From assembly GCA_963726105.1 (NCBI GenBank), contig CAVSBJ010000026.1:868001-932000 (forward strand): 64,000 bases of DNA, given 5' to 3'. The notes under the pieces were generated by a model, which had not been told where the DNA came from, did not search any database, and saw only the letters and a program-made list of their open reading frames with translations. This DNA is from Roseiarcus sp963726105 (GTDB taxonomy: Bacteria; Pseudomonadota; Alphaproteobacteria; Rhizobiales; Beijerinckiaceae). Position 1 is the stretch's first letter, and the number at the start of each line of letters is the position of its first letter. A program made the position numbers and the translations under genes. Positions 1 through 7,573 of this stretch are shown here, piece by piece.

Positions 1-268
1 TCATGGCGCCGGCGTTTTGGGCGATATCGGGCTCGAACAAAGCGAGCAGAAGGGGCGCGTGCGGCTTCGTCATATCGCGCGCAAAAGCAAAAGGTTGCCG
101 GGAGAAAAAGCCATTCGGAGAACGCCGGGAGCAGGAGGGAGAAAGTGGAGCTTCGGGCTATGGACATCCAATTCGATCGATGCGAAAAGCCGGATCGAAC
201 CAAGTCAAGGTCGTGACCCCGCGGGCGTTGGGGCGACACGCACGTTGGGGGTTGAATTGACCATCAAT

Positions 269-410
269 GGAAGAAGTCGATGATGTTCCTTCCGGCTAGG
301 CCCTGGTGGGGGGATCTTCGAGGCGGCGCCTTTGTGCGCGGCCCGTAAAGCGCTTTCGCCGCCGACGCTCGAGTGAGCGTTCGCCGACGGGCGGCGCATC
401 GACTTCTTCC
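269..410 (+). promoter_or_regulatory. Structured leader in front of petB
   Basis: A perfect 14-bp inverted repeat (GGAAGAAGTCGATG at 269-282, its complement at 397-410) closes a 142-base domain. Inside it a second stem pairs 336-346 with 387-396 (one mismatch), and a third pairs ACGCTC 365-370 with GAGCGT 375-380 across a GAGT tetraloop. The domain ends 38 bases before the petB start. I infer a folded mRNA leader, an intercistronic processing site, or a palindromic repeat. No known riboswitch family is recognised. Bases 1-268 hold no gene I can support, and the Rieske gene (petA) usually found just upstream is not in the window. Confidence 0.5.
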
Positions 411-448
411 TCATTCTTCGACTCCACGTCCCATCAGAGATCCACGAC

Positions 449-1699
449 ATGAGCGGTCCTTCGACCTACGTTCCGAAAAGCGCGATTGGGCGCTGGTTTG
501 AATCGCGTCTGCCCTTGGGCGGCCTGGTCCATTCCTCGTTCATCGCCTTTCCGGTGCCGCGCAATCTCAACTACATGTGGACGTTCGGCGCAATTCTTTC
601 GTTCATGCTGGTGGCGCAGATCGTCACCGGCGTCGTTCTCGCCATGCATTTCATCCCTTCGTCGACCCAGGCGTTCGCCTCGGTCGAAAACATCATGCGC
701 AATGTCAACTATGGCTGGCTGATCCGCTACCTGCACAGCAATGGCGCGTCGCTGTTCTTTTTCGCCTGCTACGTCCATATGGCTCGCGGCCTCTATTACG
801 GCTCCTTCAAGCCGCCGCGCGAACTTCTTTGGATCATCGGCGTCATCATCTACGTGCTGATGATGGCGACGGCTTTCTTCGGTTATGTTTTGCCCTGGGG
901 CGGGATGAGCTTCGCGGGCGCGACCGTCATCACCAACCTCACATCGGCAATTCCATTTGTCGGCAACAGCATCGCCCACTGGCTGTGGGGCGGATTTGCC
1001 GTCGGCGGTCCGACGCTGACCCAATTCTTCGCGCTGCATTACCTCCTGCCGTTCATCATTGCGGCGTTCGTCGGGCTCCACGTCTGGGCGCTGCACGTCG
1101 CCGGGCAGAACAACCCCGACGGCATCGAGGTCAAAGACCCTCAGCGCGACACCGTCGCCTTCACCCCCTACGCCACGATCAAGGACGTCTTCGGCCTCTC
1201 GGTCTTCCTCGTTCTTTACTGCTGGCTCGTGTTCTACATTCCCAATTATCTGCTCGACGCCGACAATTCGGTTCCCGCCAATCCGCTGGCGACGCCCGCG
1301 CATGTCGTTCCGGAATGGTATTTGCTGCCGTTCTACGCCATGCTGCGGGCCATCCCGAACAAGCTCTGGGGCGTGATCATCTTGTTGGCGGCGATCGTCG
1401 TGCTGGCGTTCATTCCCTGGCTCGACCGCTCGCCGGTCAAGTCGGCGAAGTACCGCCCGTCCTACCGCTTTTTCTTCTGGATCTTTATCGCGATCTGCAT
1501 CGGCCTCGGCTATCTCGGCTCGCAGGAGCCGACCGAGGGGCTGGCGATGATCGCGCGCATCCTGACCTTTGGATATTTCGCTTTCTTTCTCATCATCATG
1601 CCCATTCTGAGCTTCACGGAGAAGACGAAGCCGATTCCCGTTTCGATCGCCGATGCGGTGCTGACGAGGACGAAGACCGCGGTGGCAGCGGCGGAATGA
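449..1699 (+). CDS. petB: Cytochrome b of the bc1 complex
   Basis: 416-residue integral membrane subunit of ubiquinol-cytochrome c oxidoreductase, which oxidises quinol and moves protons across the inner membrane. Two His-x13-His pairs supply the heme bL and bH ligands, at about residues 96/110 and 197/211 (in LHSNGA...YVHMARG and ALHYL...GLHVWAL). The Qo-site PEWY motif sits near residue 289. About eight hydrophobic segments and the overall length fit a separate cytochrome b rather than the fused b-c1 protein (FbcH) of Bradyrhizobium. petC follows after 28 bases, so the two are probably co-transcribed. The long structured leader upstream is unusual. Confidence 0.97.
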   Translation: MSGPSTYVPKSAIGRWFESRLPLGGLVHSSFIAFPVPRNLNYMWTFGAILSFMLVAQIVTGVVLAMHFIPSSTQAFASVENIMRNVNYGWLIRYLHSNGASLFFFACYVHMARGLYYGSFKPPRELLWIIGVIIYVLMMATAFFGYVLPWGGMSFAGATVITNLTSAIPFVGNSIAHWLWGGFAVGGPTLTQFFALHYLLPFIIAAFVGLHVWALHVAGQNNPDGIEVKDPQRDTVAFTPYATIKDVFGLSVFLVLYCWLVFYIPNYLLDADNSVPANPLATPAHVVPEWYLLPFYAMLRAIPNKLWGVIILLAAIVVLAFIPWLDRSPVKSAKYRPSYRFFFWIFIAICIGLGYLGSQEPTEGLAMIARILTFGYFAFFLIIMPILSFTEKTKPIPVSIADAVLTRTKTAVAAAE

Positions 1700-1727
1700 T
1701 GCGGACCCCTTGCGAGGAAATTCAACG

Positions 1728-2558
1728 ATGATCCGTGTCAGGTTTTCCGCGCTTGCGTTTGCGGCGACGGCGCTTGTCCTTGCGAGCGTGTCCGCTGTGA
1801 TCGCCCAAAGCGACGCCGACCAGCCGAACCCGCCTCGGGAGAGCTGGAGCTTCTCGGGGATGTTCGGCATCTACGACAAGGCGCAGCTTCAGCGCGGGTT
1901 CCAGGTGTACAAGGAGGTTTGCAGCACCTGCCATGCCCTGAGCATTCCGTTCCGCACGCTGACTGATCCCGACGGGCCCGGCTTCAGCGAGGACCAGATC
2001 CGGACGCTCGCCGCGACCTACCAGATCACCAACGCCGAACCGAATGAGAAGGGTGAAATCTTCAAGCGTCCCGCGACGCCAGCCGATGACATCCCTCGCC
2101 CCGAGGCCTATCCGAACGACCAGGCCGCCGCGGCGACGCTCGGCAAGGCGCCTCCGGACATGGCGTTGCTGGCCAAGGCGCTGAAGTACGAGCGCGGCTT
2201 CCCGTGGTTCATCCTGGACGGGCTGCCGGGCCTCGAATACCAGGAGATGGGCGCGGACGTCATCCACGCGATCCTGAACGGCTATACGAAATCCGACGAT
2301 CCGCAGTGGAACCTGTACTATCCGGGGCACAAGATCGCGATGCCGCAGCCGATCACCGATGGCGCGGTCGAGTACAAGGACGGCACGAAGCCGACCCTGG
2401 ACAATTACTCCAAGGACGTCGCCGCCTTTCTGAGCTGGGCGGCCGAGCCGAACCTTCCCGAGCGCAAGCGAATTGGCCTCAGGGTCCTGATCTTCCTCAT
2501 CGTGTTCGCGGCGCTGCTCTACTTCGTCAAGAAGCGGATCTGGGAATCCGCGCACTAG
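1728..2558 (+). CDS. petC: Cytochrome c1 of the bc1 complex
   Basis: 276-residue heme-c subunit that passes electrons from the Rieske centre to soluble cytochrome c in the periplasm. An N-terminal signal peptide (about residues 1-27, ending AVIAQ) is followed by the heme-attachment motif CSTCH near residue 66 and the axial Met in IAMPQP near residue 204. A single C-terminal membrane anchor precedes the basic tail KKRIW. The ATG at 1728 is chosen because GAGGAA lies 7 bases upstream; an in-frame TTG at 1710 would add six residues before the signal peptide. It follows petB and precedes mtnP, a common alphaproteobacterial order. Confidence 0.96.
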   Translation: MIRVRFSALAFAATALVLASVSAVIAQSDADQPNPPRESWSFSGMFGIYDKAQLQRGFQVYKEVCSTCHALSIPFRTLTDPDGPGFSEDQIRTLAATYQITNAEPNEKGEIFKRPATPADDIPRPEAYPNDQAAAATLGKAPPDMALLAKALKYERGFPWFILDGLPGLEYQEMGADVIHAILNGYTKSDDPQWNLYYPGHKIAMPQPITDGAVEYKDGTKPTLDNYSKDVAAFLSWAAEPNLPERKRIGLRVLIFLIVFAALLYFVKKRIWESAH

Positions 2559-2564
2559 CCAACA

Positions 2565-2618
2565 TCGAGAGCGCCGACCCGGTCGCGCCGCGGCCGTTGC
2601 GAACAGGGCCGCTCTCGA
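2565..2618 (+). promoter_or_regulatory. Intercistronic stem-loop between petC and mtnP
   Basis: TCGAGAGCG (2565-2573) pairs perfectly with CGCTCTCGA (2610-2618), with a small GGCC/GGCC stem possible inside. There is no following T-run, so a Rho-independent terminator is unlikely. It could be an RNA processing or stability element separating the bc1 message from mtnP. Evidence is structural only. Confidence 0.35.
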
Positions 2619-2635
2619 CGGCGCGGGGGTGAGCC

Positions 2636-3514
2636 ATGTCCAAAGCCATCGTAGGGGTCATCGGCGGCTCGGGCGTTTACGATCTTCCCGGCCTGACGGA
2701 TCTGCGCGAGGAGCGGGTCGCGACCCCCTGGGGCGATCCCTCCGACTCCCTGCGCTTTGGGCGCGTTGGCGAAACGCAGGCGGTGTTCCTGGCGCGCCAT
2801 GGCCGCGGCCACCGCTTCTCTCCCTCAACGATCAATTATCGCGCCAACATCGACGCCTTGAAGCGGGTCGGCGTCACCGACATCATTGCCCTTTCGGCCT
2901 GCGGCTCGTTCCACCGCGATCTCTATCCCGGCATGTTCGTCATGATCGATCAGTTCGACGATCGCACCTATAAGCGCCAGACGAGCTTCTTCGGCGACGG
3001 CTGCGTCGCCCATGTCTCGATGGCCCATCCGATCGCGCCGCTGCTGCGCCGTCGCCTCGTGGAGGCGGCTCAGGCGGAGACGATCGTTTGCCGCGACGGG
3101 GGGACCTACGTTTGCATCGAAGGGCCGCAGTTCTCGTCGCTCGCGGAATCGCTCGGCTTCCAGGCGCGCGGCGCCGACGTCATCGGCATGACCGGCGCGA
3201 CCGAAGCGAAACTCGCGCGTGAGGCGGAGATCTCCTACGCGACGATCGCCATGGTCACCGACTATGATTGCTGGCACGAGGAGCACGGCGCAGTCGACGT
3301 CGCTTCCGTGATCAAGGTCATGGGCGAGAACGCCAACAAGGCGAGCGCGGTCGTCGCCCGCGCCCTGCGCGAATTTCCCTCGGAGCATGAAGCCTGTCCG
3401 ATCGGATCGGACCGCTCGCTTGAATTCGCGCTGATCACGAATCCTTCCCACCGCGATCCCGATCTCGTGAAAAAGCTGGACGCCGTCGCCGGACGCGTGC
3501 TGCGCGCCGGCTGA
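2636..3514 (+). CDS. mtnP: S-methyl-5'-thioadenosine phosphorylase
   Basis: 292-residue cytosolic enzyme of the methionine/purine salvage pathway. It phosphorolyses methylthioadenosine from polyamine synthesis to adenine and 5-methylthioribose-1-phosphate. The N-terminal GGSGVYD phosphate loop, the HGRGHRFSPS segment and the MTGATEAKLARE substrate segment followed by TDYDCW (Asp rather than Asn, as in adenine-specific members) identify it. Length is usual for the family. In related genomes mtnP and apt follow the bc1 operon; here apt is absent and an unrelated membrane protein follows. Confidence 0.95.
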   Translation: MSKAIVGVIGGSGVYDLPGLTDLREERVATPWGDPSDSLRFGRVGETQAVFLARHGRGHRFSPSTINYRANIDALKRVGVTDIIALSACGSFHRDLYPGMFVMIDQFDDRTYKRQTSFFGDGCVAHVSMAHPIAPLLRRRLVEAAQAETIVCRDGGTYVCIEGPQFSSLAESLGFQARGADVIGMTGATEAKLAREAEISYATIAMVTDYDCWHEEHGAVDVASVIKVMGENANKASAVVARALREFPSEHEACPIGSDRSLEFALITNPSHRDPDLVKKLDAVAGRVLRAG

Positions 3515-3641
3515 AGCGGCGGTCCTCCGTGGGTTCGGGGGCGCCCGCTTAAGCGCGCGGCTTGCGCGACTTCCGGCATTCAACCTAAATGAGCGCGTCG
3601 AGCCGGTGTCAGGCTCCGCTCGGTACGGACTCGAGGAATTC

Positions 3642-4166
3642 ATGATCCGGGATGCGTTCGAGCGGCTCCTGTTCGCGGCGCGGTTTCTTCTCGCGCCGCT
3701 CTATCTGGCGCTCGCCGTCAGCCTGGTCGCGATTCTGTTCAAGAGCGGCCTGCACCTCTACGACCTCCTGTGGCAGTTGCCGACTCTCAACGATGAGCAG
3801 GTCCTTCTCTCGGAGCTTGCCATTGTCGACCTGACGCTCACGGCGTCGCTGGTGGTGATCGTGTTCCTCTCCGGCTACACCAATTTCGTCTCTCCGGTCG
3901 CCATGCGGAAGGACGACGGGCGGCCGCACTGGATCGCCGAGATCGACTTCAGCGAGCTCAAGCTCAAATTGATGGCCTCGATCGTCGCCATCTCGGGAAT
4001 CAAGCTGCTCGAGGCCTTCATGAACATCGATCATGAATCCGACCGCCAACTCTACTGGCTGGTCGGCATTCACTTGACCTTCGTCGTTTCGACAATCGTT
4101 CTCGCGCTTGCGGAGCGGTTCGGGCCCCACACACACCCGTCCGACGTCGATTCGGAAGGCGCCTGA
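3642..4166 (+). CDS. UPF0114 (YqhA-like) membrane protein
   Basis: 174-residue inner-membrane protein with about four hydrophobic segments (near residues 10-35, 55-80, 105-125 and 138-158). The pattern of a long second helix followed by GYTNFVSPV and the charged EIDFSELKLKLM segment matches the UPF0114/TIGR00645 family, whose function is unknown. The start at 3642 is chosen for the GAGGAA just upstream. It runs head-on into mepA with only three bases between stop codons. Confidence 0.85.
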   Translation: MIRDAFERLLFAARFLLAPLYLALAVSLVAILFKSGLHLYDLLWQLPTLNDEQVLLSELAIVDLTLTASLVVIVFLSGYTNFVSPVAMRKDDGRPHWIAEIDFSELKLKLMASIVAISGIKLLEAFMNIDHESDRQLYWLVGIHLTFVVSTIVLALAERFGPHTHPSDVDSEGA

Positions 4167-4169
4167 GCG

Positions 4170-5084
4170 TTATTTCTCCAGAACGACTTTCCGGCATTCG
4201 GGCGGCAGCGCCGCCATCGGCAATGGCGGTTTGGGCAGCCCGGCGCGCGGGTGCAGCGCTTCGTCGGTGAACCACCAGGCGAGCGACTTGTCGCAGCCGT
4301 CGCCCGGCGGGACCGGCTCCTGCGGCTCACAGCCCGAGTCGCCGGCCGGGCATTTGATGCGGATATGGAAATGGTAATTGTGCCCCCAATAGGCGCGCAC
4401 CTTGTTCATCCAGGGCTGGCCCCTCGCGGTCTCGCACAGGGCCTTCTTGATCGCCGCGTTGACGAAGATGCGTTCGACTTCCGGCTCCTCGGCCGCCGCC
4501 TTGATGATTGCGGCCTGCGCGGGCGTCCAATGCGCCGTGACCGAGCGCCCGTCCTCGCTGACCATGTCGGCCGCCGGCATGGTCTCGCGTTCTTCTCTGG
4601 AGAGCGTGCGGTCCGGCATTGGGGTGAGCCAGACGTCGGCGTCGAGTCCGACCTGATGGGAGGCGTGCCCGGTCAGCATCGGGCCGCCGCGGGGCTGGGA
4701 GATGTCGCCGACGAGAATGCCGTTCCAGACGCCTTCGGCCTTCGCCTTGCGCGAAAAACGCTCGAGGAAGGCGATCATCGCCGGATTCCCCCACATCCGA
4801 TTGCGCGACAGGCGCACGACCTGCCAGGATGCGCCGTCGACCGGCAGCGCTTTCGCCCCGGCAAGACAGCCGCGCGAGTAGAAGCCGATCGAGCGCGCCT
4901 GAGCTTCGACGGGCGTCAGCGCCCGCCCGAACACTTCCTTGGCCGGCAGCCTCGGGTTGGCCGGATCGGCGAGCGGGGGCAGGGGTTTCGGGTTCAGCGT
5001 TCCCTTGTCCTGGGCGAGCGCCGGCGAGGTCAAGGCGAGGGCGGCCGCGAGAGCGATGCGGATCGGCAGGAATTGTGTGGGCAT
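4170..5084 (-). CDS. mepA: Penicillin-insensitive murein endopeptidase
   Basis: 304-residue periplasmic metallopeptidase that cuts D-Ala-meso-DAP cross-links in peptidoglycan. A signal peptide (about residues 1-24, ending PALAQ) is followed by the peptidase M74 domain. The zinc-site residues are visible in SHQVGLDADVW near residue 137 and in HFHIRIKCP near residue 240. Cysteines along the mature chain suit disulfides of this family. The start at 5084 puts the signal peptide at the N-terminus; the frame stays open further upstream but that part looks non-coding. It is divergent from the lipoprotein gene at 5238. Confidence 0.93.
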   Translation of the reverse strand: MPTQFLPIRIALAAALALTSPALAQDKGTLNPKPLPPLADPANPRLPAKEVFGRALTPVEAQARSIGFYSRGCLAGAKALPVDGASWQVVRLSRNRMWGNPAMIAFLERFSRKAKAEGVWNGILVGDISQPRGGPMLTGHASHQVGLDADVWLTPMPDRTLSREERETMPAADMVSEDGRSVTAHWTPAQAAIIKAAAEEPEVERIFVNAAIKKALCETARGQPWMNKVRAYWGHNYHFHIRIKCPAGDSGCEPQEPVPPGDGCDKSLAWWFTDEALHPRAGLPKPPLPMAALPPECRKVVLEK

Positions 5085-5237
5085 GGGTCTCCAATTCGTG
5101 ACCGGGCCGCGACTCAGCGGCGCGCGGAGTATGGCGCCTGAGGCTGGCCTCACCAACGGTCCGGAATGTTCACGATTTTGTAAGCGGGCTTTGAAAAGGT
5201 CTTTTGACGCCGCCAAGGGATTGTTAAGGATCGGGCC

Positions 5238-6233
5238 ATGCAGGGTGGTCTTTCTAGGCGGACGCAATGGGCGGGCTCGGCGGTGGGGGCGGCTCTTCTC
5301 ATGGCCGGTTGCGCGGGTCCGACCGTTCAACCCAGTCAGTCTTCAAACGGCGGCCTGACGTCGATCGACGGCGCCACCGTCTCCCTCGCCTCGTTCGAGA
5401 ACTCGGCCTTTCCCTATCACGGCATGATCCCGAACTATCAGGAGACGGGCAAGACGCGACCCTTCATGGATGTCGACGACAACGGCCGGCTCGGCCATTC
5501 GAGCCCACGCGGGGGAATCCACTGGGAAGACCAGACCTACAGCGACCGCAGCGTGCTGCTCGCCGCCCCGCAATCGTTCGATCCGGCCAGGGGCGGGGTG
5601 ATCATCGTCTTTTTCCACGGCAATAACGCAACCCTGTCGCGCGACGTCATCGCCCGCCAGCAGATCGTGCGCCAGCTCGCCGATTCGGGTCTCAACGCCG
5701 TGCTGGTCGCGCCGCAGCTCGCCGTGGACGCGCAGGATTCGAGCGCCGGGCGCTTCTGGTCGTCGGGGGGCTTTGCCTCTTTCCTTGGCGAGGCGCAGTC
5801 GAAGCTCGGCGACCTCTATCCCAACGCGCGCGGCGCCTTTCGGCGGATGCCGATCGTCATCGTCGCCTATAGCGGCGGCTATCTGCCGGCCGCCTATTCG
5901 CTCGCGGTCGGCGGCGACCAGGGTCGGGTGCGGGGGCTGGTGCTGCTCGACGCGCTTTACGGCGAGCGCGACAAATTCGTGAGCTGGGCGGAGGGGGCGG
6001 GCCGGAGCGCCTTCTTCGTCAGCGCCTATTCGACCTCCTCGCGCGCGGGCAACGACGCCGTCCGCGCCGAGCTCGAGGCTGCCGGGGTGCCGACCGTGAG
6101 CGGTCTGCCGGGCCGGCTCTCTCCCGGAGTCGTCGCCTTCGTCGACGCGGGCTCCGTCGACCACAACGACTTCGTCACTTCGGCCTGGGGCGGCGCGCCG
6201 CTCCGCGACATCTTCTCCCGCATTGGCGGGTAG
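5238..6233 (+). CDS. Lipoprotein with alpha/beta-hydrolase-like fold
   Basis: 331 residues starting with a lipoprotein signal: basic start, hydrophobic stretch and lipobox LMAGC with the acylated Cys at residue 25. The mature part contains VIIVFFHGNN (oxyanion-loop style HG), VAYSGGYLPAA near residue 212 in the position of a nucleophile elbow, a DALYG segment, and DHNDFV near the C-terminus, where a catalytic His would sit. These support an esterase or lipase-like hydrolase anchored in the envelope; the substrate is unknown. AAGGA precedes the ATG. The divergent mepA suggests shared envelope regulation, but no site is identified. Confidence 0.7.
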   Translation: MQGGLSRRTQWAGSAVGAALLMAGCAGPTVQPSQSSNGGLTSIDGATVSLASFENSAFPYHGMIPNYQETGKTRPFMDVDDNGRLGHSSPRGGIHWEDQTYSDRSVLLAAPQSFDPARGGVIIVFFHGNNATLSRDVIARQQIVRQLADSGLNAVLVAPQLAVDAQDSSAGRFWSSGGFASFLGEAQSKLGDLYPNARGAFRRMPIVIVAYSGGYLPAAYSLAVGGDQGRVRGLVLLDALYGERDKFVSWAEGAGRSAFFVSAYSTSSRAGNDAVRAELEAAGVPTVSGLPGRLSPGVVAFVDAGSVDHNDFVTSAWGGAPLRDIFSRIGG

Positions 6234-6241
6234 CGCAGCGG

Positions 6242-6784
6242 TCAATCGTCGATGTCGAGATGCTTCATGAACCTGGCCAGATCGTCGCCCTTGAGCGTGC
6301 TCTCCGAGATCGTGTTCCACACCGCCTTGGCCTGTTTCGGGGAGATCTCTTCGTCGTTCGGTCGCAGCTGAAAAACCAGGTCGTAAGGGTTGGCGATGTT
6401 CCGGCTCGTCGACGTCCAGGCGTACACCGTGAACGTCTTCAGGCTGGGATCGAGAGCGCCGTCGGTCGCGTTGATCTTGTTGTCTGTCGAGGACCTCTTG
6501 TTGCCCGCGCGGATGGCGTCGAGGACCTTGTCGATTCGATGCTTGTCGCCTTGCAGGCTGATGCTCACCGTTCCATCCGGAATGTTGCGAGCATAGCCGG
6601 CCAGATTGTACCTGATCGCCTGCTTCTGGATCATCGCCCGGAAGCCGATCTTCTGGATCATTGCGCCGCTGACGATGCCCTTGACGGCCTGGCGTTCGGC
6701 GCTTGCCGCGCCCGCAAAGACGGCGACCCCGCAGACGAGACCGCCGACAAACAGAAGAGCGAGACGACCGACTGCCAGACGCAT
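6242..6784 (-). CDS. Secreted acylphosphatase-like protein
   Basis: 180 residues. Residues 1-30 form a signal peptide (ending GAASAE). Residues about 33-95 match the acylphosphatase layout: VKG..SG...KIGFRA corresponds to the family GxVQGVGFR loop with its catalytic Arg, LAGYARNIPDG corresponds to GWVRNLPDG with the catalytic Asn, followed by VSISLQG. The C-terminal ~85 residues are unrelated to acylphosphatase and unknown to me. Most acylphosphatases are ~95-residue cytosolic proteins, so export plus an extra domain is unusual. GGGAAGAG precedes the ATG. The stop lies 8 bases from the convergent lipoprotein gene. Confidence 0.6.
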   Translation of the reverse strand: MRLAVGRLALLFVGGLVCGVAVFAGAASAERQAVKGIVSGAMIQKIGFRAMIQKQAIRYNLAGYARNIPDGTVSISLQGDKHRIDKVLDAIRAGNKRSSTDNKINATDGALDPSLKTFTVYAWTSTSRNIANPYDLVFQLRPNDEEISPKQAKAVWNTISESTLKGDDLARFMKHLDIDD

Positions 6785-7001
6785 GCTTTCTCTTCCCCAT
6801 CCCAATCCGCGCGACCGACCCATCCTCACGAGCCCGCTCGTCTATCGCCTTTAAGCCACGTGGGCGTTTGCGCTGGCGTCGCGCAGGGAATCTGGCGTTA
6901 CGAGAAGGGAAAGCCCATCAAAGGCACGAGGGTGAACGCCGACGGCGCAGTCCAAACCCGGTGGCGGAAAACACCTCAAATGAAACAATCAAATAAACCT
7001 C

Positions 7002-7046
7002 CCGCAGGCCTGCGTCGTGCTCCCGGGAGCAAAAGCAAGCCTGCGG
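7002..7046 (-). terminator. Candidate terminator after the 7078-7458 gene
   Basis: CCGCAGGC (7002-7009) pairs with GCCTGCGG (7039-7046), enclosing the 12-base palindrome GCTCCCGGGAGC (7019-7030). On the minus strand the stem is followed by GAGGTTTATTTGATTG, a T-rich but interrupted tail. It lies just beyond the stop of the minus-strand gene. The rest of the 290-base gap from 6785 shows nothing else recognisable. Confidence 0.45.
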
Positions 7047-7077
7047 TCGGGGTCGACAGAGGCAATCCGTCGTTGTC

Positions 7078-7458
7078 TTAGTCGACGGTCTCAGCCGTCT
7101 TCATCAGGCCCTTCAACGCGTCACGCTCGAGCAGCGCCGGGACATAGGCGTGAATGCCGGGCTGCAGATCCTGCAGCGAGACAAAACGCCCGTCCTCCAA
7201 CCGCAGACCGTCGCGATAGAGGCCGGCCTCGCGCTGGGCGAAGGTCGTCTCAACTTCCGCGCCGACGCGGAGCGCCGTCTGCAACGCCGGCGAAATGGCC
7301 GTCAGCATCACCTTCGTGTCGCATTGCATGCAAACCGCGGTGCGGGGATCGCCGGCCGAGGCGAAACCGATCGAACCGCTCGGGAACCGCGTCGTTACAT
7401 AAATCTCGCCCTCACGGGCGGGACGCGATCCATACATCTCCAACGAGTAGTCGCACAT
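7078..7458 (-). CDS. Conserved hypothetical protein (starts MCDYSLE)
   Basis: 126 residues, soluble, no signal peptide or membrane segment. The N-terminus MCDYSLEMYGSRPAREGE and the CMQCD segment near residue 50 are distinctive. I have the impression of a small family common in Hyphomicrobiales but cannot name a domain. AGGAG lies 8 bases upstream of the ATG at 7458; the open frame above it is not needed. Not obviously in an operon. The 115 bases up to 7573 are AT-richer and probably hold its promoter, which I cannot place. Confidence 0.6.
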   Translation of the reverse strand: MCDYSLEMYGSRPAREGEIYVTTRFPSGSIGFASAGDPRTAVCMQCDTKVMLTAISPALQTALRVGAEVETTFAQREAGLYRDGLRLEDGRFVSLQDLQPGIHAYVPALLERDALKGLMKTAETVD

Positions 7459-7573
7459 GACAGGCTCCTGTGCTTTGCGAGCCCCCCACTTCCGATCGCG
7501 GTACAACGTCCTTATGTATTGGTGGTTCCATTAAGTAGCTTTGCATTGGGGCATTATTGAGGGCAAGTACTTT

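Noticed and set aside
434..1870. 478-codon open frame on the minus strand opposite petB
   Set aside because: It is an arginine- and glutamate-rich shadow of the high-GC petB codons, with no family resemblance; petB itself is certain.
5343..6800. 485-codon minus-strand frame crossing the lipoprotein gene and the acylphosphatase-like gene
   Set aside because: It spans two genes on different strands and shows only low-complexity arginine-rich sequence.
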